A stretch of 64,000 bases of DNA from Cytobacillus solani (GTDB lineage: Bacteria > Bacillota > Bacilli > Bacillales > Cytobacillaceae): positions 3,457,058 to 3,521,057 of the forward strand of contig NZ_LJIX01000006.1 of NCBI RefSeq assembly GCF_001420595.1. Direction: 5' to 3'. The position numbers and the translations under genes are program-made. Under the pieces are notes generated by a model. It did not search any database. It was not told where the DNA came from and saw nothing but the letters and a program-made list of their open reading frames with translations. How positions within the stretch are numbered: position 1 is the first letter of the stretch; each line of letters opens with the position of its first letter. This document shows, piece after piece, positions 9,072 to 16,127 of this stretch.

Positions 9072-9321
9072 ACTGGCTGATACCCTCCCTGTTTTTTTAA
9101 AGAACAGATGTGGAATTCCCATATTTTTTACCAATTTCAGGATGAATCGGATAAATCAAACAATATCTTAATACTTTTTTTACAAAAAATCAATTGTCCA
9201 TTTACACTAGTTTTATAGAATGTAAGGATGGCTAATTTACCATTACCCACAGTATTAGACGTTTGAAACCTCAAAAAGTTTCATGATTGTCCAATTTTAG
9301 GGAATTTTTAATTTTTATAAA

Positions 9322-9355
9322 CAAAAAGAGCAGGCGAAAAAACGGCTGCTCTTTC
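9322..9355 (-). terminator. Terminator of yqgQ
   Basis: On the minus strand the hairpin AAAGAGCAG/CTGCTCTTT is followed by TTG and sits just after the yqgQ stop. Confidence 0.8.
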
Positions 9356-9361
9356 TAAAAT

Positions 9362-9565
9362 TTATTTAGCTTTTTCTCTTAGTAGCTGAGCCTCATGTCT
9401 TAATAACAATATGGCTGTTTGATAATCTTTTGTATCGATAAATTGGGCTTTGTATAGTTCCTTTACTTCCTCCTCCATTAATTCTAAATCAGCTACCCTG
9501 TCACCAATATAAATAATGGTTCCAAACCTTTTAAGCAGTTGTTGAATGTCGTAAATTGTTTTCAT
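9362..9565 (-). CDS. yqgQ: YqgQ family protein (DUF910)
   Basis: A 67-residue, mostly helical cytosolic protein (MKTIYDIQQLLKRFG, then LELMEEEVKELYKAQ) matching the DUF910/YqgQ family in length and sequence. In B. subtilis yqgQ lies beside glcK, the glucokinase gene, but here no glcK is present and spoVAF follows upstream instead. GGGGTAAAGA precedes the ATG. Function unknown. Confidence 0.85.
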   Translation of the reverse strand: MKTIYDIQQLLKRFGTIIYIGDRVADLELMEEEVKELYKAQFIDTKDYQTAILLLRHEAQLLREKAK

Positions 9566-9657
9566 TCTTTACCCCATTGTCTTAGAAATATAATTGGCAT
9601 TTTCACATAAAAAGTATATGTGAAATCCATTCATATCACAAGTAGGATGATTATTCT

Positions 9658-11118
9658 TTACCTGTCCGGATCCTTTGGATGTAAAAATCTCGGTCTTCGA
9701 TTCTTTAGCGGAATGGGAGACCGGAGGAGGACATCTCTAAATGCCCGAAAATTAAAGGGAATAAACGGCCATAGATACGGTACGCCAAAGGACTTTAGTC
9801 TTGCAAGCATGAGAATGAAAAACACTATTCCGATCACAAATCCATATGAATGAAAGATGCTTGTCGCTAGCAGCAAACCAATTCTCATGAGCCGGTTGGC
9901 AAGACTCATTTCATAGCTAGGTGTCGAAAAGGTGCCAATTGCGGCAATTGCCAAGTACAAAACCACTTCATTAATAAATAGACCAACCTCAACCGCAACT
10001 TGACCAATCATTAATGCCGCTACAAGTCCCAGTGCCGTAGCTAGTGAAGATGGAGTATGGATTGCAGCCATCCTAAGAATATCCAAACCAAGCTCAATTA
10101 ATAGGAACTGAACAATTAAAGGAAGCTCGCCCGTATCATTTGGTCCAATATAAGATAAATTTTCAGGCAACAGCTCGGGCTGGATTGCAAATAAATACCA
10201 AAGAGGCAACAGAAAAATGGATGCCCAAACGGCTAGAAAACGAACCAATCTTAAATATGCTCCAACTATAGGTTTGTTACGGTATTCCTCAGCATGCTGC
10301 AAATGATGCCAAAAAGTAGTTGGTGTAATGATCACACTAGGCGAGCCGTCAACAATGATGCATACATGCCCTTCATATAAATGTGCAGCTGCCGTATCTG
10401 GTCTTTCCGTATATCTAACCATAGGGTAAGGATTCCAATGACGGCCAGAAATAAATTCCTCAATCGTTTTTTCAGCCATTGGCAGCCCATCCGTATCAAT
10501 GTTTGATAAAGATTCTTTAATCTTCTTGACCATATCAGGATCAGCAATATCCTCAATATAACTCACAACGATATCCGTCTTTGAACGTCTGCCTACTTGC
10601 ATATATTCCATTCTCAATGTGCGGTCCCTTACTCTTCTGCGTGTTAATGCTGTATTAAAGACAATGGTCTCAACATAGCCATCTCGTGATCCGCGAACAA
10701 CCCTTTCCGTATCAGGTTCTTCGGGACCTCTGACCGGATATGTACGAGCATCAATTAGAATTACCTTATTAATTCCATCAACAACTAGCGCTGTTTGACC
10801 AGCTAGTACCGAATCAACTACTGTATCAAGATCATCAGTTGTTTCCACTTCAACATACGGAATATATATTTTAACAAGCTTTGAAAGAGTATCTCCTTCT
10901 AACTGCTCTTTCTCTAAATCACTGAGCTCTTTCATTAAATAATGCAGGATATCGTCTTTGACAAAACCATCTACAAAAAAGAAAGCCATTGTTCTTTCTG
11001 CATATACAGCATCAAGCTGAATCACATCGAAGCTTTTTTCTACTCCCAGCGCTTTCTTTAGATAGTTGGTGTTTTCAACTAAATTAAACTGCACTTTCCT
11101 CTTTTCCTGTGGCTCCAA
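9658..11118 (-). CDS. spoVAF: Spore germination protein SpoVAF (GerA-like family)
   Basis: This 486-residue protein has the GerA/SpoVAF layout: a cytosolic N-terminal half (VRGPEEPDTERVVRGSRDGYVETI, shown here in part of the conserved stretch) and a C-terminal half with about five membrane helices (from about residue 285). In B. subtilis SpoVAF is encoded in the spoVA operon, sits in the spore inner membrane and speeds germination. Here it is alone and occupies the place of glcK. The likely start is a TTG seven bases after GGGGTGG. Upstream, TGAATG and GATTCAA spaced by 17 bases weakly resemble a sigma-G promoter, which is inference. Confidence 0.85.
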   Translation of the reverse strand: MEPQEKRKVQFNLVENTNYLKKALGVEKSFDVIQLDAVYAERTMAFFFVDGFVKDDILHYLMKELSDLEKEQLEGDTLSKLVKIYIPYVEVETTDDLDTVVDSVLAGQTALVVDGINKVILIDARTYPVRGPEEPDTERVVRGSRDGYVETIVFNTALTRRRVRDRTLRMEYMQVGRRSKTDIVVSYIEDIADPDMVKKIKESLSNIDTDGLPMAEKTIEEFISGRHWNPYPMVRYTERPDTAAAHLYEGHVCIIVDGSPSVIITPTTFWHHLQHAEEYRNKPIVGAYLRLVRFLAVWASIFLLPLWYLFAIQPELLPENLSYIGPNDTGELPLIVQFLLIELGLDILRMAAIHTPSSLATALGLVAALMIGQVAVEVGLFINEVVLYLAIAAIGTFSTPSYEMSLANRLMRIGLLLATSIFHSYGFVIGIVFFILMLARLKSFGVPYLWPFIPFNFRAFRDVLLRSPIPLKNRRPRFLHPKDPDR

Positions 11119-11182
11119 AACATTTCCACCCCATCATTCTTCCATACTATTCCTTGAATCCTATTTAACAGCTTAGACATTC

Positions 11183-11215
11183 AAAAAAAAAATCATACCA
11201 ATAATTGGTATGATT
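11183..11215 (-). terminator. Strong minus-strand terminator upstream of spoVAF
   Basis: The inverted repeat AATCATACCAA/TTGGTATGATT is followed on the minus strand by about nine T. It ends a transcript coming from the gluP side and isolates spoVAF, which must have its own promoter in the 65 bases between. Confidence 0.8.
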
Positions 11216-11249
11216 AAAGAATAAGGATCAACAATTTTATCGCAGATTA

Positions 11250-11318
11250 ACGGGCTGTAAGCCCCCCTTCAAGAAGTAGAGGGAACAAAAAATTCTAAGT
11301 GGGGGATCAACAGCCCGT
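11250..11318. other. Long stem-loop in gluP-spoVAF gap, possible small RNA
   Basis: ACGGGCTGT (11250-11258) pairs with ACAGCCCGT (11310-11318), and the runs CCCCCC and GGGGG inside can extend the stem. Together with the hairpin at 11342-11378 and the terminator at 11183-11215 it forms a compact structured unit without a reading frame. Whether it is transcribed is unknown. Confidence 0.45.
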
Positions 11319-11341
11319 AAATGCCCGATTAGTTCAATTAA

Positions 11342-11378
11342 CAATCAGTGGGGGATGAAGGAAAACCCCCACTGATTG
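11342..11378. terminator. Perfect 13-bp hairpin after gluP
   Basis: CAATCAGTGGGGG pairs exactly with CCCCCACTGATTG around an 11-base loop, just after the gluP stop. It lacks a T run on the minus strand, so it may be an RNA processing or sRNA element instead of a simple terminator. Confidence 0.5.
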
Positions 11379-11383
11379 AAGTT

Positions 11384-12925
11384 TCACTTTATATACTTGT
11401 TAATTTCTTTAAGCAAATTTTGATAATCTGTTTGTTCAGGCTTTAGTTCAACTGCCATTTCCACACATTTCTTTGCTTCAGAGTAGTTCTTCTCATCTAT
11501 ATAGATTAAAGCTAAATTATAATAAGCTTCGTGAAAATCTGCTCTCTTATCAACAGCCAATTGCAAATGCTCTTTTGCTTGAGTGATTTCATTCAAATTA
11601 ATTTCTGCATAAGAAAGTAAAAAATATACCTCGGCTGAAACTTCCTTATCTTTTGAATAATCCTTCAATAAATTTTGAGCCTGATCATATGCTTCTGTCT
11701 CCATATATTCCTGTGCCATAAGTAAAGCGGATTGTTCATTCATTCGTCTCCCAGGTTCATTAAAACCATATTTCAACAGACTTGCAAAAAGACTAGCCGT
11801 TATTACTAAAAACAGCAGCTGCAAAGCCAATCTCTTTTTCTTTGGAAAATGCACGATTCCCGCAGCAAGAAATCCAGCGATTAACCCCCCAATATGCCCA
11901 GCCATATCAATACTTGGCATGGAAAATCCAAACATTAAATTAATACCTAATATAATTAAGATATTAAATCCCATCGTTCGGAAGAAAAGCTTCGGAAAAA
12001 TCACCCCAAAGTAGAGGAGTGCTCCAAAGAGCCCATATATCGCTCCACTTGCCCCTGCAGATATGGAAGGGCTGAAAATAAAGCTGGCGATAGAACCGCC
12101 GAAACCAGCAATTAAATAGATAAGAAGAAATCGCCACTTGCCAAAGATCCTCTCAATAATTGTTCCTAAATAATATAAGGACACGGTATTCATTAACAAA
12201 TGCAATACCCCTATATGGAGAATAATGGGGGTAAAGAAGCGCCACCACTCGCCTTCCAGAATAAGCGGATTAAACTTCGCCCCATACTTAATCAATGTAG
12301 ATGTATCCGTGCTGCTCCCAACTGATTCAATAAACAGAAAAACAGCTACTTGAATAATCATGAACATATATGTAAAAAAAGGTTTCCCTTGATTAAAAAT
12401 ACGCGTCTCTTCTTTTGCTTTGTTTGAAGCAATAGATAATGCTGAAAGCTTTAATTTGTCAACGTCATTTTCAGTGTAGCTTTCTTCTAGTGCGAAGGCG
12501 AATGAATCACGGAAGATCCCTTCGGCTTTCTGAAAACCATGTTCGTAATGAGCACGATCAAAAATGATTGATTGCACCCTTGTTTTTCCATTGGAAGGGA
12601 ATTGAAAAGGCTCTCTTATTCTAAATTCATAATCATCTACCGGAGGGTATGGAGTCACATACATATTAATAACATTCATGCTGCTCTTTGAAAGTTGTTT
12701 TCTGATCCTTTCCCCATTCATCGCGGTCAGTTCAATATCCTTTTGCATCCAATTGCTCCAGTCCAAATTATAAAGGAGTAATCGGATGACCTGCGCTTCT
12801 TTATTCTCCATTTTTTCTAGCCATATTTCGTTTTGCTCCTTTGATAATTGAACAATCCGATATTCTTGAACAGAAATAAAATAATGGGCTAGCCGCCAAA
12901 AAAGATATTCCTCTTGAAAATTCAA
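11384..12925 (-). CDS. gluP: Rhomboid intramembrane serine protease GluP (YqgP)
   Basis: 513 residues: a long cytosolic N-terminal domain (1-180), a rhomboid core of about seven helices (185-385) and C-terminal tetratricopeptide repeats (about 395-510). The catalytic dyad is S293 in GASGAIYG and H344 in AGHIGG; HIGVLHLLMN lies in the L1/helix 2 region. B. subtilis YqgP cleaves the magnesium transporter MgtE together with FtsH. The start is a TTG five bases after AGGAG. An overlapping frame at 12801-13118 is a shadow. Confidence 0.93.
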   Translation of the reverse strand: MNFQEEYLFWRLAHYFISVQEYRIVQLSKEQNEIWLEKMENKEAQVIRLLLYNLDWSNWMQKDIELTAMNGERIRKQLSKSSMNVINMYVTPYPPVDDYEFRIREPFQFPSNGKTRVQSIIFDRAHYEHGFQKAEGIFRDSFAFALEESYTENDVDKLKLSALSIASNKAKEETRIFNQGKPFFTYMFMIIQVAVFLFIESVGSSTDTSTLIKYGAKFNPLILEGEWWRFFTPIILHIGVLHLLMNTVSLYYLGTIIERIFGKWRFLLIYLIAGFGGSIASFIFSPSISAGASGAIYGLFGALLYFGVIFPKLFFRTMGFNILIILGINLMFGFSMPSIDMAGHIGGLIAGFLAAGIVHFPKKKRLALQLLFLVITASLFASLLKYGFNEPGRRMNEQSALLMAQEYMETEAYDQAQNLLKDYSKDKEVSAEVYFLLSYAEINLNEITQAKEHLQLAVDKRADFHEAYYNLALIYIDEKNYSEAKKCVEMAVELKPEQTDYQNLLKEINKYIK

Positions 12926-13085
12926 ATTTTCTCCTACTCTCTAAACAAAAATCAATTTTTTCCATTAGGCTTTCTTTTATTAATAATTGCACTTGCCTTC
13001 CTTTAACTATAGGCAATAATCCTTCCTTTTGTAAAGCAAGATACATATTCACATTTTTCCCTTGTAAATATACGTTTAACCCCAA

Positions 13086-13115
13086 AAGAAAAAGACCTTT
13101 ATTAAGGTCTTTTTT
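13086..13115 (-). terminator. Terminator of yqgO
   Basis: On the minus strand the hairpin AAAGACC/GGTCTTT with flanking A and T runs begins at the yqgO stop. Confidence 0.8.
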
Positions 13116-13312
13116 CATTTCAATTCTGCAGATTCAGGCGGAAACACCATTTTCATCAATCGATCACGGACTCCAGGAATCCCCATGAATGAACTAACTG
13201 CTAGACGACGCAAAAATGGGGTCTTAAATAAAACATTCATTGCGCGATAACGATTCTGGAAAAGAAAATATCCACCAAACCCAATTAGTAGAATAGATAG
13301 TATGCGGCCCAT
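13115..13312 (-). CDS. yqgO: YqgO-like small membrane-associated protein
   Basis: A 65-residue protein with one N-terminal hydrophobic segment (about 4-18, ILSILLIGFGGYFLF) and a basic tail. GGAGGG lies before the ATG. Position between gluP and yqgN matches B. subtilis yqgO; the sequence assignment rests mainly on that position. Function unknown. It is separated from the DUF92 gene by only 36 bases and is probably co-transcribed with it. Confidence 0.68.
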   Translation of the reverse strand: MGRILSILLIGFGGYFLFQNRYRAMNVLFKTPFLRRLAVSSFMGIPGVRDRLMKMVFPPESAELK

Positions 13313-13348
13313 TTCATCCCTCCTATTTCTAGTTTGGGATAATCTTTA

Positions 13349-14134
13349 TTATTTTATCCAAACGAATAGAATCCCTAGAAGAGCCGCTAACAGACCAGAA
13401 GAATAGTTAACAAGGTCATTATTCATAAAGGGTAGTCCTCTAATGAATATTGTTTTTTTCCCACAATGGCTTAAGGCCTCAACTTCTGTCTTGCATACTT
13501 CGCATCGGTAGACTGCCTGAATGAAAGCACCAAGTACGGTATCAAAAAGATTGCCAATAAATCCAAACACAAAAATAACAGTTGCTTCAATAATTGTCAG
13601 ATGAAAAAAATAAAAAGCTAATAAAGAAATCGTGAAAGCTCCGCTGATTGCCGCAAAGGACCCTAATAAACTCACCGCTCCAGATGTTCCTGCATCAATT
13701 GGTTTAAATGTTCGAATGAAGAAAGGACGCCGCTTACTTAAAGAACCAATTTCCGAAGCCCATGTATCTGAGTTTGCAGCAGCAAGTGATATAGCAAAGC
13801 CAATGATCCATATCGTTTTAGGAAAAATAAGGTATAAAAGACTAAAAAGAGCAGCCGTTCCACCATTTGCGACAACTTGCTGCCAATCACGTCTTGATCC
13901 TTTTTCATGACGTCCTTCTATTTCCAATTTATTTCTTCTTTTATATTTTGACCAATAGCTAGAGCTGGCAAAAAAGAAGCCGAGAATGATTAATCCTTTT
14001 ATCCCAAAACCAAGACTAACAGCAAGACCGACAAAGAAGGCAGCAATAGTGCCTGACATCGTCAATAATCGATAAGAATACCCACAATATGCCATAGCAG
14101 CAATAAATAAAATAAGAAAAATAATATTAATCAT
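13349..14134 (-). CDS. DUF92 (TMEM19-like) membrane protein
   Basis: 261 residues with six or more membrane helices and the DUF92 hallmarks ANGGTAALFSLLY, AAANSDTWASEIG, AGTSGAVSLLGS and FIGNLFDTVLGA. Some relatives in plants and cyanobacteria are prenyl or phytyl phosphate kinases, so a polyisoprenoid substrate is possible but not shown. A cysteine pair (CEVC) lies in a loop near residue 215. The start codon overlaps the end of yqgN by eight bases, showing translational coupling. Confidence 0.82.
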   Translation of the reverse strand: MINIIFLILFIAAMAYCGYSYRLLTMSGTIAAFFVGLAVSLGFGIKGLIILGFFFASSSYWSKYKRRNKLEIEGRHEKGSRRDWQQVVANGGTAALFSLLYLIFPKTIWIIGFAISLAAANSDTWASEIGSLSKRRPFFIRTFKPIDAGTSGAVSLLGSFAAISGAFTISLLAFYFFHLTIIEATVIFVFGFIGNLFDTVLGAFIQAVYRCEVCKTEVEALSHCGKKTIFIRGLPFMNNDLVNYSSGLLAALLGILFVWIK

Positions 14135-14699
14135 TCATTTTCTCAGCCTTCTTCACAGTAATTATTTTGTTAACTGGGATATCATGCCCTTCAATCGGAA
14201 GTTCTGTTACAAGCTGCGGGGTAAATGCGAGTGAAATCGTCTGTCCTGTAAAACTCGCAAGGTAACGATCATAATAACCTCCGCCAAATCCAACTCTGTA
14301 ACCATTCTGTGTAAATGCAAGCCCTGGTACAATGATTAAATCAATTTCATTTGCTGGAACTTCTTTTGTCACTGTTTCAATCGGCTCTAGTAATCCATAA
14401 TAAACGGATTCTAATTGATTAAATTTCGTTAATGTCCGAAAGACCATTTCCTTATTTCTAGGAAGACATTTAGGAATGACTACTCGCTTCCCTTCTTCCC
14501 ATGCTTTTCTAATGATCTGGTATGTATCGACTTCTGGAGATTTAGAAATTGTCACCCCTACTGTTCTTGCTTCCTTCCAAAGTGCATCCCGGAAAAGTAG
14601 CTGGGCAATTTCATAAGAATCATGTTCATATTGAGGCTTCTCAATTTTTGCAAGTTTATCCATTATTTGCTTACGAATCATTTGCTTCTCATTGATCAT
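14127..14699 (-). CDS. yqgN: 5-formyltetrahydrofolate cyclo-ligase (YqgN)
   Basis: This 190-residue cytosolic enzyme converts 5-formyl-THF to 5,10-methenyl-THF with ATP. The family signature IIVPGLAFTQNGYRVGFGGG and YYDRYL are present, along with the basic N-terminal RKQIMDKLAKI. The frame extends to a TTG at 14714, but GGGGG lies eight bases before the ATG at 14699 and that start gives the usual family length. A type 1 repeat lies directly upstream. Confidence 0.9.
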   Translation of the reverse strand: MINEKQMIRKQIMDKLAKIEKPQYEHDSYEIAQLLFRDALWKEARTVGVTISKSPEVDTYQIIRKAWEEGKRVVIPKCLPRNKEMVFRTLTKFNQLESVYYGLLEPIETVTKEVPANEIDLIIVPGLAFTQNGYRVGFGGGYYDRYLASFTGQTISLAFTPQLVTELPIEGHDIPVNKIITVKKAEKMND

Positions 14700-14721
14700 C
14701 TCTTCATCCCCCAATTATTAC

Positions 14722-14931
14722 TGTTCAGTCGCCTTCGCTTTTCTTTGTCTAGCTGCGGCTCCTAGCGACTACTAGACTTCAGGCTTCCTCCTTACGATAA
14801 GTCAACATCGAATCGCTATCGCTCTTCGTGTTTCCTTTATCTCTCGAATCACTATCGCTCTTCGTGTTTCCTTTATCTCAGTCCGGAGCCCTCCAGTCCA
14901 TACGTCGCTGTTCAGTCGCCTTCGCTTTTCT
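14722..14931 (+). repeat. Type 1 dispersed repeat, copy D, with internal duplication
   Basis: A tail fragment (14722-14744) followed by a full type 1 unit (14747-14931). Within the unit a 36-base segment, 14808-14843, is repeated at 14844-14879 with a single G to A change. The unit lies between yqgN and the rpmG terminator. Confidence 0.88.
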
Positions 14932-14943
14932 AATTTTATTCAA

Positions 14944-14975
14944 CAAAAAAAGCAGTAGGAATCACCCCACTGCTT
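14944..14975 (-). terminator. Terminator of rpmG
   Basis: On the minus strand the hairpin AAGCAGT/ACTGCTT is followed by seven T and overlaps the rpmG stop codon. Confidence 0.85.
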
Positions 14976-15123
14976 ATTTTGTCTCACGATGTGTAGTAGA
15001 ACGCTTATCTCTTGGGCAGTATTTTTTAAGCTCAAGACGATCTGGATTGTTTCGTTTATTTTTTTTAGAAATATAGTTACGATCTCCACATTCTGTGCAA
15101 GCTAACGTAATATTCACACGCAT
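14974..15123 (-). CDS. rpmG: 50S ribosomal protein L33
   Basis: A 49-residue L33 with MRVNITLAC at the N terminus and THRETK at the end. Cysteines are C9, C12 and C36, while the fourth expected zinc ligand is D39 (CPRD). It is therefore intermediate between four-cysteine zinc-binding and cysteine-free L33 forms. The open frame extends to 15162, but TGGAGGG before the ATG at 15123 and the family length fix the start. Confidence 0.95.
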   Translation of the reverse strand: MRVNITLACTECGDRNYISKKNKRNNPDRLELKKYCPRDKRSTTHRETK

Positions 15124-15288
15124 GTAATTTCCCTCCAAACTATTGATGACTAGTTCGTTCATACGACTTTTCTATAATATCACTTTTTATTATGAAATGC
15201 TAGTGTGTTTTTTAAAAGTGAGTTTTTTAATTATCATTCGACTTGGATTTCTATCTATTTTATTGTTTCCATTAAGTCATATTTGTTG

Positions 15289-15960
15289 TTAACTTTTGAT
15301 GGATTCCATATAATATCCCTTTTGAGCGACTGATTTTATTGCGAAGTAGCCTTTTACACGCTTACGTACCCGGTATAGCAGTGAAGCAATTTCTTCTGCA
15401 GTCACAACTTGATCAGGGTCTCCAACTCTCTCAGGCCATACATTTTTGATAATCTCTTCCTTCAAAATTAGATGATCCATATTCTCATACAATAATTTTA
15501 AGCAAGTAAATTCCTTTGCAGATAATTTAATCGGTGTTTCACCAATGATAAAAGTTTGAAGATGATCATTAATTGCAATATTTTGCGGTATGGCTACATT
15601 CATTGAGGTAAATTCCCTTGTGACTTCATTGTCAATACATATATATAGTTCAATCAACCCATGAATCAAAGTTATTTTATCACCAGGTTCTATATAACAG
15701 GGCTCATTGGGCACAAGTTCCATCTCGTTTACTGCTGTGCCATGTTTGCTCCCCAAATCCTCTATATGGAGCTTGCCTCCCTTCATATGAATTCGACAAT
15801 GTTCCCTTGATACGAAATCATTATAAAGCTTGAAATCAACTTTAGAATGCTGGCTAGCACGGCCAATCAAAAGGCTTTTCCCCTCAGAGATGTAAGCAAA
15901 ATCCTCAGCTTGCCCTTTATGAGTAGATTTCAACACAATCTGAAAAGTTTTGGTGCTCAT
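15289..15960 (-). CDS. FHA domain fused to an OmpR/PhoB-type winged helix
   Basis: 223 residues. An FHA domain (about 10-110) carries LIGRAS, VSREHCRIH, IEDLGSKHGTAVN, the residues that bind phosphothreonine peptides. A winged-helix domain follows (about 140-220), with LSAKEFTCLKLLYE, LKEEIIKNVWP and the wing SVAQKGYYM. The fusion suggests a DNA-binding regulator whose partner choice depends on Ser/Thr phosphorylation, for example by a PrkC-type kinase; no kinase gene is in the window. It is divergent from the PBP3 gene across 167 bases. AAGGAGA precedes the ATG. Targets are unknown. Confidence 0.85.
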   Translation of the reverse strand: MSTKTFQIVLKSTHKGQAEDFAYISEGKSLLIGRASQHSKVDFKLYNDFVSREHCRIHMKGGKLHIEDLGSKHGTAVNEMELVPNEPCYIEPGDKITLIHGLIELYICIDNEVTREFTSMNVAIPQNIAINDHLQTFIIGETPIKLSAKEFTCLKLLYENMDHLILKEEIIKNVWPERVGDPDQVVTAEEIASLLYRVRKRVKGYFAIKSVAQKGYYMESIKS

Positions 15961-16127
15961 TCTCTTATAATCTCCTTAAAAATCGAAATATTGCGAGTCT
16001 TTTTATACACTTATCATTTCCTATACATGGTTGATCCATAGACTCAATTTTATAATTATAAAGGATCAAACGCTTATAAATAAAGAAAAAGCAATATAAC
16101 GCCAAATTGTGAAAGAGGGATTTTTTA

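Noticed and set aside
12801-13118. A 105-codon minus-strand frame across the gluP start
   Set aside because: It overlaps the gluP start and the yqgO terminator in another frame, has no family-like motif and its sequence reads as a shadow of the surrounding DNA.
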